64,000 nucleotides of DNA, taken from contig CM053141.1 in assembly GCA_028571685.1 (NCBI GenBank), forward strand, positions 139,838,833 to 139,902,832, read 5' to 3'. The notes below the pieces were generated by a model. It made no database searches. It worked only from the letters and a program-made list of their open reading frames with translations, and was not told where the DNA came from. Each line of letters begins with the position of its first letter. Position 1 is the first letter of the stretch. The DNA comes from Heterohyrax brucei (taxonomy: Eukaryota; Chordata; Mammalia; Hyracoidea; Procaviidae). The position numbers and the translations under genes were made by a program. Below are positions 45,469 through 56,042 of this stretch, in pieces.

Positions 45469-46092
45469 TCTGTCTTTGCCCTGCTTGTTACTTATCTATC
45501 AATAAGTGCCCTGAATCAGCCCACTCTGCTAGGAAGCCTCAGCCAGAAGGAGTTCACCTCTAGGTCTGTGGGTCAGCAAACCTAGCTCCACTAAGTACCA
45601 TGAGGCACCCCTACTCCTCTAGCAAAAGTCCTGCCCAAAGTCACTCAGTTTTCTGTCTCTGTAGACCAGGAAGCCCAATGAGCCATCTCTTGCCAGTCTT
45701 CTGGTTCTGCTGTGTCTGCTGCTGCCATACAGTCTTCGATATTATAGCTCTCTATCTGTCTCCTGGGTCTAGGAGAGTCTCAGCACAGGGATCCAAGGTC
45801 TAAAGGATAAACTCTACTGCCGGCTATTCTTTTTTGATGGTAGTGAGATTCTTTCCTTCCTGCCTCTGGGATAGCTTGTTTTAAGCCTAATGGTATGGCA
45901 AAATGGATCAATCCCCTTGGCGGGTCGCAATTACATTATTTGCACAGACCTACCCAATCAGTTGGGTGGGACCATGGTGCAAAAGGCCACACAAAAGCAA
46001 TCCACTGCACTGCATTTTTTTAAGACAGTGCTTTATGCAAATCTTTTCTGATCACAAATTCACTTGTTTTGTTCCAATCCTCTTTTCCACGG
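45469..46092. other. Unassigned, repeat-like GC-moderate sequence
   Basis: Contains 'tctctgtagaccaggaagcc', 'ctctctatctgtctcctggg' and 'cttggcgggtcgcaattaca'. The style resembles a dispersed LTR-like repeat, but I cannot match ends or copies within this window. Confidence 0.35.
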
Positions 46093-46628
46093 TGTAATGG
46101 TTAAGATCTTGTGTCAGTTTGGCTGGGCCATAAATCTCAGCATTGTGGCAGTTGGTTAATGTTGTGATTACTTCCCTGCTGAGATTTGACATGCGATCAT
46201 CCCTATGATGGGATCCGCTGTGAGTGGTCAGTGAGTTGAAAGGGAGCTTCCTTGGGCATGTGGCCTGCACTGAATATAAGTGAACATTCTGGCAAAATTT
46301 ATAGGCTTTTGCACCTCCTGAATCCTGGAGCTGGCTCCTGCTTGTCTGACTCCGAGTTCTTGGGACTTAAGCTAGCAGTTTACCTGCACTCTTGCCTGGC
46401 AATCTTGGGATTCAGCACTCTTCACAGCCTGTGAGCAAAAGCCCTGCTCTCTGACCAGCTAATCCTAGGTTTGCCAGACTGTGCAGCTACGTGATTCAGA
46501 AGCTTCTATTCTCACTTACAAACTTGTGACAGCCTCTACAGCCATTTCCTTGATATAAATCTCTATCTAAACATATATACTTACATGCTTCATTGGGTTT
46601 GCGTCTCTATAGAATCCAGCCCAGGACA
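46093..46628 (+). mobile_element. Family B LTR-like repeat, copy 3
   Basis: Starts 'taatggttaagatcttgtgt', contains 'cagtttggctgggccataaa' and 'ccttgggcatgtggcctgca', ends 'tagaatccagcccaggaca'. Collinear with copy 1 over its length. Confidence 0.7.
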
Positions 46629-46794
46629 CATGGCAATGCCAACCAAACTTGGTATACAAATTTTAGAAGTTTTTTTTTCATCTTCTGCACATTTTTTGAA
46701 ACCCTAGTCAAAATGTTACTCCAATCTTCATATGTTTGATAAACTTCAATCAGTTTCTATTATTGGCTTAATACAATTTTTGTTCTAACCATGT

Positions 46795-47272
46795 TAGTTA
46801 TCTAGTGCTTTTATAAGAGAAATACCACAAGTGAATGGCTTTAATAAAGACAAATTTATTTCTTCACAGTAAAGTAGGCTAAAAACTCGACATTCAAGGC
46901 ATCAGCTCCAGAGGAAGGATTTTCTCTGTCAGTCAGCCTTTTCATCAACCCCTGGGCTAGGAGCTCCTCTGCACAGGGATCTCGGGTCCAAAGAATAAGC
47001 TCCACAGCCAGCACTGCCTTCTTGGGGGTTGGTATAAGGTCCCTGACTCTCTGCTTCCTTCCATTTCCTTTTATCTCTTATAAGATAAAAAATGGTGCAG
47101 GCCACACCCCAGGGAAACTCTCTGTACTTTGCATCAGGGAAGTGATCTTGGTAAGGGTGTTACAATCTCATCCTAATCTTCTTTAACATAAAATTACAAT
47201 CACAAAATGGAGGACAATTACATAGTACCGGGAATCTTGCCTAACCAAACTGACACATCTTTTGGGGGTTGG
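46795..47272 (+). mobile_element. Family A repeat, tandem member 1
   Basis: 'gttagttatctagtgctttt', 'aataccacaagtgaatggct', 'ttcttcacagtaaagtaggc', 'tctcttataagataaaaaat', ending in a G-rich 'ttttgggggttggggggtg'. Confidence 0.8.
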
Positions 47273-47277
47273 GGGGT

Positions 47278-47772
47278 GTCTTACTTATCTAGTGCTGCTG
47301 TAACAGAAATACCATAAGAGGATAGCTTTAAAAAGAAATTTTATTTTGTCACTGTCCAGGAGGTTAAAAGTCCAAATTCAGGGCATGAGCTCCAGGGTAA
47401 GGCTTTCTCTGTTGGCTCTGGAAGAAGGTCTTTATTGTCAATCTTCCCCGGGTCAGGGAGCTTCAGAGGTGCAGGGACCCCAGGTCCTTTCCAAAAGACA
47501 TACTCTGCTTTTGGCACTGCTTCTTGGTGGTAATAAGGTCCCCCAATCTCAGCTTGCTTCCTTTTCCTTTGTATCCCAAGAGATGGCCTCAGGGCGTAAT
47601 ACACCCTTATGTGCTGAGTCCTATTCCACCAACACAGCTGTACTCATCCAATCTCATTAACATCACAGAGGCAGGGTTTATAGCATAGAGAAACACCACA
47701 CAAAACCAGGAACTGTGAGTTAGTCAGGTAGCTACATGCAGTTTTTAGGGGACACAATTCAGTCTACAATAG
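47278..47772 (+). mobile_element. Family A repeat, tandem member 2
   Basis: Starts 'tgtcttacttatctagtgct' 6 bp after member 1 ends and closes with 'ggggacacaattcagtctac'. Same orientation, a complete second unit. Confidence 0.8.
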
Positions 47773-48179
47773 AACGTATTCCATGTAAGAAGTCTGATCA
47801 GTTTAGCAACACAATCACTAGTACAATGAGAGATGAGTGGATTACCTAAGGTTGGAACACTGGGTTTATTAAACCTCACAGTCCAGTAAACTAAGCTAAA
47901 TTTACAGACCCTGTTTTGAAATTTTTTTATGCTTGGATAAAGATCAAATTGTTCTAGTAATGTATGGTTGCTTTTCACTACATTTACTATCTTGATATCT
48001 TATACCTTAATGGGTATGTTTTGCATCTTCTTCTCTAGTCATCAGAAATGGCTGAAAGTCATTTAAAAACTGTATATTAATTCCAAGTTAAGTGATACTT
48101 AAACCATGTTTATGTTCTACATACCAACAGTGCTTTTTTCTGGAATGTTTGAAAAATAAGGAAAGGAAAACAAATTTAC
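47773..48179. other. No gene or repeat recognised
   Basis: AT-rich; would be intronic if the 48.2-kb candidate exon is real. Confidence 0.35.
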
Positions 48180-48338
48180 CTTCTTTATCTTTTGGGAACA
48201 ATATAGCATCCACAGAGCTTATCAAGGGCTTTACATACTCATCAGTAGTTTTCAAAGATAAAGTTAGCAGAACATGTCCCTTAGGAGAAATCTGAGGTCT
48301 TTGTCCAAAGACAAAGGTCTTTAAGGTTTTCCAAAGAG
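48180..48338 (-). CDS. Candidate internal exon, unidentified gene
   Basis: 159-nt minus-strand segment with acceptor 'taatctgctttctag' and donor 'gtaaatttg' after GAAG. Open in phase 1 to 1. It reads LWKTLKTFVFGQRPQISPKG, HVLLTLSLKTTDEYVKPLIS, SVDAILFPKDKE, a composition like a beta-sandwich domain. No repeat overlaps it. It joins in phase to the candidate at 40,561-40,602. Protein not recognised. The same frame stays open on both sides, which weakens the evidence that selection keeps it open. Confidence 0.35.
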
Positions 48339-48496
48339 CTAGAAAGCAGATTAAAGAGGGCAAAAAATATACTGATTGATTTAACAACATTCATTGAACA
48401 GTCATTTTGTGAAGAAAGCACTATGAAGCCATGTTAATCACTTTAAAAAACACTGTTTACTGTTCAGAATATATCCTACAGAAATAAAGGCGGTCC

Positions 48497-48540
48497 CCAG
48501 CCAAGTGCCCTCGAGTCGGATCCGACTCATGGAGACCCTA
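48497..48540 (-). mobile_element. AfroSINE/RTE 3' tail scrap
   Basis: 'gagtcggatccgactcatgg' is the shared 3' tail of AfroSINE and RTE, with its CpG sites intact, cut off directly before an L1 3' end. Confidence 0.75.
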
Positions 48541-49772
48541 GCACAAAAACAAATACATGCACATGTTTATTGCAACACAGTTGGCAATAGCAAAAAGATA
48601 GAATCAACCTAGGTGCCCATCAACAGATGAATGGATAAGCAAACTATGGTGCATATACACAATGGAACACTCTGCAATGATAAAGAACAATGATGATTTT
48701 AGGAAGCATCTCATAATCTGGTTTCAACTAGAATACATTATGCTGAGTGAAATCAATCAGCTGCACAGGACAAGTATTGTATGAGACATCTGCTATAAGG
48801 ACTTAAAAATAGATTTATGTACAAAAGAAAAGACTCTTTGGTAGCCAGACGGATAGAGAGGGAGAGGAATGTTCATAGATTAGACAGTTGATAGGAATTT
48901 GGTTAGGTGGATGGTGTGATGGCACGCAGTAGAGGGCAGATCAACATAACTAGACTACACCATAAACAGAAAGGTTTTCTAAACTCAAGCTAATATTTGG
49001 AAGGATAGTATAGCAGGGACAGGGGTCTCAGGACCGTTTTCAGGGGACATTGAGGTCAATTGGCTTAACTAGTTTTCAGCTAAGAGAGTCTGTTGAGTGG
49101 TGTCTGGGGTTTTAAAAGCTAGCAGCTGCCATCTGAGGTACACCACATGGTCCTAACCCATCTGGAATAAATGACAACTGAGAACATCAAAGACACAAGG
49201 AAAAAGGAGCCCAGGAAACAAGAGGACCTATGTGAACATGAGACGGCAGCAGCATGTGACCAGAAAAACCAGATGGTGCCCAGACTCCACCAAAGGCAAC
49301 CATGATGGGGACACAATGTTGGGTCCCTGATGTAGCACAAGAAAGAGAGATGTGCAGTTCAAGCATGCTACCACAAGACGAGAACTGATGGTCTGATAGC
49401 CTTGAGGGTCTGCTGGGAACGCGATCCCGAGACTTGCTGTTGGCCCAGATCTGAAACTAGTACTGAGGTTAACTTTTTAGACAAGAAGGGACTTGACTCG
49501 GGGACATAGTGTAAGCATGTGGTGTGCACACTTCATGGTTTTATACATTTATCAGAGGATGTTCTACTGGTATCTTTCTGCATGAAAGAGAAGAAGGTGG
49601 AGAGGAGGGGAGAGGTGTTAAGAGGATACTATAAGAGAGAAAAGGAGAAATGTGCTGTCACAGGGTGAGAAGAGAAGATGGAGCTGCAGATAGGTGGCCA
49701 TGGAGAATTGATGTGGATTGTATACTTTCACTTAATCATAATAAAAAATCAAAAACAGTATTTACTTTTCCA
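48541..49772 (+). mobile_element. L1 LINE 3' end (5'-truncated)
   Basis: ORF2 C-terminus as TDEWISKLWCIYTMEHSAMI and NNDDFRKHLIIWFQLE up to the stop in 'gtattgtatgagacatctgc' (48,775-48,795). About 950 bp of 3'UTR follow, including 'gtggtgtctggggttttaaa' and a purine-rich stretch ('ggtggagaggaggggagagg'). Ends 'cacttaatcataataaaaaa'. Same family as the minus copy at 60,615. Confidence 0.92.
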
Positions 49773-50067
49773 CTTAAAAAACTTAAACACACTCCCTGCA
49801 AACAAAGAGAAAAATTGGAAATGCAAAAACACCTGTAATCACACCATTCAGAAGTTAACACTGATAAATTCTGATGACATCTTCATTGCTTTTTGCTTGT
49901 GGAATTCCCTCAAAATGCTTTCTTGGGAAGAAACTGAAGTTTAATAATTAATAAACAAATGAATGAATAAAAGCCTGTATTCAAGTAGATGTCACATTAT
50001 CCAGATAGCAGGATTATGTCTTTCGCTTCATGGTGTCCACCCCAAGAACTGACGCATGGTATATGCT

Positions 50068-50384
50068 AAAAAAATGTTTAGGGGTGACTCTTCAGATAGG
50101 AATGGATTGGACTTGGGAACATGGGTGACCATATGGTGTGTCTACTTTGTGGTTCTATGTATCCTCAGGATGCTGTCCTACCAGCCTCTTACCAGAACGC
50201 AGGGGAGAGTGTGGAGAGGAGGGGCAGGGGTTTCTTAGCAGGATATGACATATATAGAACGGAAAGGAGGAGTGTGCTGTCACCGGGCAAGGACACCAGA
50301 GGGAACTGCAGATAGGTAGGCAATGCAAATTTAACTTGGATTTTATACTACTTTCACTGAATTACAATTAAAAAAAAAAAAAAT
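50068..50384 (+). mobile_element. L1 LINE 3'UTR end (short 5'-truncated copy)
   Basis: Only the last ~300 bp of the same L1 3'UTR: 'acttgggaacatgggtgacc', 'agtgtggagaggaggggcag', 'gtgctgtcaccgggcaagga', then a pure A run at 50,370-50,383. Confidence 0.9.
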
Positions 50385-50640
50385 TTTCAGGGTTGGGGTT
50401 TCCTAAGTCTTATTAAAATTAACCAAACCAAAATATACTACTTAATGAACTCACTTCCCACCTGTGCTTGCTATTAAGTGAGACATCTGGAATGCTTGAA
50501 GAGCCACTCTTTCTGATCCTCAGGGAATGTTCATCGATCTTGAGTACAGTGTCTGCATGTTCACCACAAGAAAATAAACTACACCATATAATTAGGAATG
50601 GAATTCGGCGGCACAGGCAAGAGAACAAGTTCACACTTAC
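50385..50640 (-). other. Open sequence next to a candidate exon
   Basis: The minus frame of the 50,641-50,722 candidate stays open here, reading CRRIPFLIIWCSLFSC, then DTVLKIDEHSLRIRKSGSSS and IPDVSLNSKHR. A donor-like 'gtgagt' lies at the end (near 50,448). Either a second exon with a short in-frame intron (acceptor 'ctgtactcaag') or chance. Confidence 0.2.
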
Positions 50641-50722
50641 CTGGTTACTGAGAATCAGGAATGTGGCATCATTTGGTACACAGACAGCGATGGTGTCAAA
50701 TTCCTGGCTGTCCTTGGTTTCA
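50641..50722 (-). CDS. Candidate internal exon, unidentified gene
   Basis: Minus strand: pyrimidine tract and AG 'ccttactcctctgcctgaag', then 82 nt open in phase 2 to 0, reading ETKDSQEFDTIAVCVPNDAT and FLILSNQ, ending CAG at a consensus donor 'gtaagt'. The splice borders are among the best in the window. It does not phase-link directly with 53,709-53,774 (ends phase 1) or with 48,180-48,338 (starts phase 1), so intervening exons would be needed. Protein not recognised. Confidence 0.35.
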
Positions 50723-50929
50723 CTTCAGGCAGAGGAGTAAGGTGCTCACTGAGTTACCAAGTCAGGGACTCATTTTTTTCACTACAATAAGAAGTAACTA
50801 TACTGCTGAAATTGTTTTCTTTTGGTGTTTCTGCCAGAGCGCTCAAGAAATTAGAAAAGCCAACCAGCAAAAATCAAGTGAAAACAAAGGTCATTATTTT
50901 TCCTTTGTTTGGAAGTTGCTTTGTTTAGT

Positions 50930-51088
50930 GACATAGTGGTTAAATGCTACAGCTGCTAACCAGAAGGTTGGCCATTCAAATCTGCCTGGCACTCCTTGGA
51001 AAGTCTGTGGGGCAGTTCTACTCTGTCTATAGGATCACCATGAACTGGAATTGGCTTGACAGGCACTGTTTTTTGTTTGTTTGTTTTG
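50930..51088 (+). mobile_element. AfroSINE
   Basis: Head 'agtgacatagtggttaaatg', 'cattcaaatctgcctggcac', body 'aaagtctgtggggcagttct', tail 'aactggaattggcttgacag'. Confidence 0.92.
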
Positions 51089-51127
51089 TTTTCCATCAGT
51101 TACCTTGTATGTGAGATACAAACATTA

Positions 51128-51284
51128 AACCAAAGCAAACCCACTGTCATCAAGTCGATTCCAACTCATAGGGACTCTATAGACAGAGAAGAACCGACCC
51201 ATAGAGTTTATAAGAAACACCTGGTGGATTTGAACTGCCGACCTGCTGGTTAGCACTTAACAACTATGCCAGCAGAGTTTCCAT
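51128..51284 (-). mobile_element. AfroSINE
   Basis: 'catcaagtcgattccaactc', 'cacctggtggatttgaactg', 'gttagcacttaacaactatg'. Opposite orientation to the neighbour 40 bp away. Confidence 0.92.
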
Positions 51285-51527
51285 ATGAACATAACCATGC
51301 TCTAATATGACTATTTTCCTTTTATTATAGTGCTAGAATGGAGATTCAAGTAAATCTATGAGGAAGGGTACCTTTCACCGGACTCATCTTGGTACTCTCA
51401 GTACATACTACAAATATTTCTAAACTCTTTCAAAGTGTGGATGGGTTTCATTTGCTTCAGTGTATTTCCTATCTCCTCAGTAGAACTCTAAATATCCTAC
51501 AAAAAGTAAGTTCCTCTTGCCATTAAG

Positions 51528-51731
51528 AAGGAGACTTGATGGTACAGTGATTAAAGCACTCAGCTGCTAATCCAGCAGTTGGTGGTTGCAACCCACTAGC
51601 TGCTCCCTAGGAGAAACATATGACAATCTGCTTCCACAAAGATTTATAAACTTGGAGACTCTATGGGATACTTCTACTCTGTCTTAAAGGATCACTGTGA
51701 ATGAGAATCAACTCAAAGGCAACAGGTGGAC
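51528..51731 (+). mobile_element. AfroSINE (long variant)
   Basis: 'ggtacagtgattaaagcact', 'gcaacccactagctgctccc', 'gacaatctgcttccacaaag', 'agactctatgggatacttct', tail 'gagaatcaactcaaaggcaa'. Confidence 0.92.
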
Positions 51732-53708
51732 TTGCCTTTAAGAAAAGAAAAGCAAATTTTAGGATGCTAATGACTTTTGTATGATTTTAAAATGTAGTAT
51801 TGCTACAAGAAAGCAGATCTTTTGGAGAGAGGGATTCAGAATCTCCAGTACAACTTGAGAGGCATAGGGGGATGACCAGTGTTACCAACTATCACTATGG
51901 GAAAGGTGAAGGAAAAGCAGGTTTGAGAGAGCTGGAGAATCAAGAGTTCTATGTGACTGCTGGATACCTATGATAGCAGAATTCAGCCTTGATCCTCAGT
52001 CCTTGGCACTGCTTTTATTAGCTGAACTATTATTTATTATTATTAGCCTTGGTTCTCATTCCCATGCTTTTACAAAAATCCAAGAAAAGTTGGAATCCTA
52101 CCTAGGCTTTGCCAGACTTCCTTACTGGGGCTTGGCATGACCTCTCCTCTTAAAAGGTTGGCCATAAGGGAAGACCTTTGTTTAGGTATAAGTCATCCAA
52201 GTGTCACTTCAAGTCAGTCTTTTAAGACCAGCTATTACATTACCTAGAATCCTTGTTGAGCTCCTTTCTTATTAAAACCTCTTGCTAAGGTCATGGATCA
52301 TCAGTGATTCAGAAGTCAAATCCTTGCCTGACTCCTCTGTCTTGTAAACAACTGTCTTAGTGAGACCTGAGAGAGCCAGTTGTATAGGTTAAAAAGGCAG
52401 ATTATTCATCTCACGAGCTTGAGAAAATAAAATGCTGTGGGACAACCAATCAATGGTATAATAGACGAAGGCAAGAATGACCATGAGGACCTTTCAGATC
52501 CCATCAAGCAGGAAAATATACGTTAATGAGCTTCCATGGTTTTCAGTTTGGGGCTTCTCTTTCTTTAGTGACGTATCTCAAAGCTTGACAAAGGCCACTT
52601 TTTCAAAAGCAGCTTTCGTACTGTGAACTGTGGCGTCAGAGTTATCACATCAATCTGAATTGTACACTTTACTAACTTGGCTTGGCTGGCTTTACTAACT
52701 AGGGTGATTCAGGCTAATTAACTAACCCTTCAATTGTCTTGGCAATTTAGAAAAATTAATGTTTCTATCCTTAATTATCCAAGTAATTATGGTTGTAGAT
52801 CCAAGTTATTGTCTTTTTATTGTAAATAACATTCTGACCTGGTATGGTAATATTTTAAATGTCATTTTAAAGTTCAACTTTTTTTGCCAGGTCATAGAGA
52901 AAGTTTAGAAAAGAGGTCTTCTGGGACCTCTTGTACCATGATTGCTGACAACAAACCAGGAGTAAATTCTACATCCACGAAGAGTTTAGAGTCAATCCCT
53001 GTTCTGACTTTTCATAGTCAGGATTCTAATTATCAAGTACGAAAAGACTTAATCAAATGAGGACATAACTAGTTTTAAAATAAGTTAACTGTTCAATTAA
53101 TTGAAAGTATTGAATTTTTTGTGATAATTACAAACTAGCTTTCCCCACTTTGCATGGCAGCTTGGTCAAGAGTTACCAATTAAATGGACGCTGACCTTAT
53201 ATTCAGATCAGTGAGGGGTTCTCAGCTCTAGAATTCACTCCCCCTTGTGGTTCAATAAACTGTAAACTAGCTAGCTCCAGGGATGCCACTGAATATCTTC
53301 CTGTTTTAGCAACTTAATCTCATCTAAAAAAATGGAATAATGTAGCCATGTCAAATGACCAACTGAAAGATATTTTAAATGTATTTTCATATGCAAGACA
53401 TAGTATATGTTTTTAGCTACTAGGAAATAGTTTTATTACTGTATTTATGGCAGTTGTTTAATATCACAATAAACAAATAAAGCATTTTGTAACAAATAAA
53501 ATATCAATTACCAATTTAAAGTAGAGGTTTAATAAGCACACTTACACTTTACTACATTTGTATAAAGTGAACATCTGTGTGTGTGTTTGTTTTTTATTTA
53601 GTAATGCTTCCCCAAGCAAAACAAACTAAATATCTGGCAAAGTTAGGCAGCAGAAGATAATACTGGCAATTCACATATTTCAAGCCAATTTGAAGATAGG
53701 CTACTTAC
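51732..53708. other. No gene or clear repeat recognised
   Basis: About 2 kb, repeat-poor by eye and AT-rich. Intronic if the candidate gene is real. No convincing exon borders in phase. Confidence 0.45.
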
Positions 53709-53774
53709 CTTCTGCAAACAATACATCTACTATTGATGTCTTGTGACCATATTTGTTTGCCCTAGCAGTGAATT
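53709..53774 (-). CDS. Candidate internal exon, unidentified gene
   Basis: 66-nt minus-strand segment: acceptor 'ttaaacttgccttag', open in phase 1 to 1, reading FTARANKYGHKTSIVDVLFA, donor GAAG/'gtaagt' (perfect consensus). It joins in phase with the candidate at 55,768-55,828 (G plus AA gives Glu). Best-bordered candidate of the set; protein not recognised. Confidence 0.38.
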
Positions 53775-54000
53775 CTAAGGCAAGTTTAATAATCAGGAAG
53801 AAATAAATGTGAAAAAGTTGGCTGAGAATTTAATTGAATGTGAACAAAATATGATGAATCCAGGGATTGAAAACCTACATAGAAAATGCTGATCCAGGGA
53901 TTAAGCAGATTGGCTGAAGTCTGTTGAGTCAATACTAGAACTGAAAATCTTCATAATTTGTATTTGCTACCAGTGTCTGGACAGAACAACTGATTTTTGC
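53775..54000. other. Unassigned spacer
   Basis: AT-rich; nothing recognised. Confidence 0.4.
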
Positions 54001-54113
54001 ATATTAACAACTATTGCAAACATGTTTTTAGTGCTATGCTAAGAGTTTCACCTGGATTCCCTCAATTATTTCTCATAGCAACACTGTGAGGTAAATATTC
54101 TCATCTTTATTAT
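54001..54113 (-). mobile_element. MIR SINE, part 1 (split by AfroSINE)
   Basis: 'gctatgctaagagtttcacc', 'aacactgtgaggtaaatatt', then the target duplicate 'catctttattat' at 54,102-54,113. Confidence 0.8.
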
Positions 54114-54280
54114 TAAAAAAAAAAAACCCTCGTTGCCATTGAGTACAGTCTGACTTATCACAAGCCTATACATAGAACATAACAGAACTGCCCCACATTG
54201 TCTCCAAAGAGTGCCTGGTGAATTCAAACTGCTGCCCTCTTGGTCAGCAACCACTTAACCTCTATACCACCAGGGTTTCC
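54114..54280 (-). mobile_element. AfroSINE with clear target duplication
   Basis: A-rich start, 'gccattgagtacagtctgac', 'actgccccacattgtctcca', head complement 'accacttaacctctatacca', 'ccagggtttcc'. Flanked by 'catctttattat' on both sides. Confidence 0.95.
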
Positions 54281-54375
54281 CATCTTTATTATAGAGATGA
54301 GGGTCACAGAAGGTCCATATGGCCATAGAAGGTCTATAGGGTCATAGAAGTTAGGAAATTTTCCCCAATTCACTG
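54281..54375 (-). mobile_element. MIR SINE, part 2
   Basis: Resumes 'catctttattatagagatga', then 'gaaattttccccaattcact', completing the MIR core read in reverse. Confidence 0.75.
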
Positions 54376-55767
54376 AACTACAGGAGCCAAAATTTGAATT
54401 CATGGCTACATTTTCCCAGAATCTTTGATAGTAATGATTCACTAATTTGTTCATATAGGTCTAGAGGCCCTAATACCCTATGTGAACTTTCAAATTTTAA
54501 AAGTAATTCTTTCAAGACCCTGCCATCAAGTGTTTTAATTCTAAACGTTTTGGTATTTACCAGGTTCACTTACAGAAAGTTATTGCATAAAAACTAAGAT
54601 AAATGAAGACTTTAGTGTTATTTTCCTTCCTTCACAAACTGGTTTCTAAGGTTGGTATGTTTAATTCACTGCAAGAAATTCCTTACATACATCTGGAAAA
54701 CTGACTAAAGATGAAAGAATCTAGCATGAGTAAGAGTTAGAGTTTGTCACATGTCAGCAAGGAAGTTTAGCAGACACTACACAGGACGGAGACAAGAATC
54801 CCCAGACATGCCCCACCTTTGCACAGCTACAGAAATGACCTCTGAGCAGCCCTTACTAACAACCATGAAGGGAGGCCGGCAGCCAGGGTCATGAAGAATC
54901 AACTTCAGCTCAGAGGATGAGGGTCAAGAGAAGAATGACCTGTGATAGGGGTGGAAGGGAACTGGAACGGCCATGCACAGGCCAAAAAAAAAGCTCTGTG
55001 AGACAAAGGAGGGCAAAGCAATCCATAACATGTTGCAGTGGGAATCACTGCAGAGCTAACTGGGTAACAACATGTCAATCCAGGAAAAGCATTACCACCT
55101 ATCTCTAGCAGAAACCACTGAAATGAACTAAATGTCGATAGATTTCCAGGATACTTTTAAGAGAAAAAAAAAATCATGTCACAGAACAAAGTAATATATG
55201 ATACTATTTTTGTTTTTAAATATTTTTAAATTATATATATTTCCCATTGGTATGTAAGAATTTCAATCTTTATATGCATACTAAAAGGACTGGTAGGATA
55301 TTGTAGAAGTAAACAAAACCCACCCAAATGAGAACAGCAAGCTACCATTGTTTATTTTTGACAATGATTCAAAGGCTGGCAGGGGAGTTGCAAAGCTTTA
55401 CAGAGGAACAAAAGAGAGGGCTTTCCTCAGGTATACCCTGACTGGAAGCTGTTGGTATGCGGCAGCTGGAGGTGGACTGACTAGAAGGTAGAAGGACATT
55501 TTCCGTTTTTGTTTTGGAGAGCATATTTGGCAGTCATTGACCAAGCCCTGACCCTTTGGCTCAGTCACTGCAGAGAATGGGGTTTGGTTTAGGATTATGG
55601 GCTGGCTGCTGCAGAGGCTGGACGTGGCTTGGCCATTGCTCATTTGTATACTAAAATGATATTAGCACTTAACACTGGCAAGGAAGGAAGAAGTATGGTC
55701 ATTAAAAACTAAATCCCTAATATCTGTATAATTTTTTTTAAAGGGGATCAAATTTATTCACTCTTAC
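54376..55767. other. No gene or clear repeat recognised
   Basis: Unassigned. Short frames only; intronic if the candidate gene is real. Confidence 0.4.
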
Positions 55768-55828
55768 CTGTCGTTAAAAAAGTAATAAAATTCTGAACCA
55801 AAATGGCAGAAGCATGGTAATTGTCATC
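55768..55828 (-). CDS. Candidate internal exon, unidentified gene
   Basis: 61-nt minus-strand segment: acceptor 'cagttttttgtgagattag', open in phase 0 to 1, reading DDNYHASAILVQNFITFLTT, donor ACAG/'gtaaga'. An in-frame stop lies directly upstream of the acceptor, so the frame opens exactly at the proposed border. Phase-compatible with 53,709-53,774. Confidence 0.33.
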
Positions 55829-55857
55829 CTAATCTCACAAAAAACTGTACAATCCAG

Positions 55858-56042
55858 TTACTGTTGCCGTCCAGTTGTGTGTGTGCCAGAACTGAGTTCA
55901 GTCAGAGTTTCAATGGCTGTTTTTTTAAAAAAAGTAGATTGCTGCTATGGTTTCCTTTCCAGGAGCCTCTGGGTGGGGTCAAACCTTCAGCCTTGCAGCT
56001 AGCAGTCAAGTGGATTAATCATTACACAATCGAGGGACTCCA
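55858..56042 (-). mobile_element. AfroSINE (long variant), degraded
   Basis: 'ttgccgtccagttgtgtgtg', 'gattgctgctatggtttcct', 'ccaggagcctctgggtgggg', head complement 'tggattaatcattacacaat'. Confidence 0.75.
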
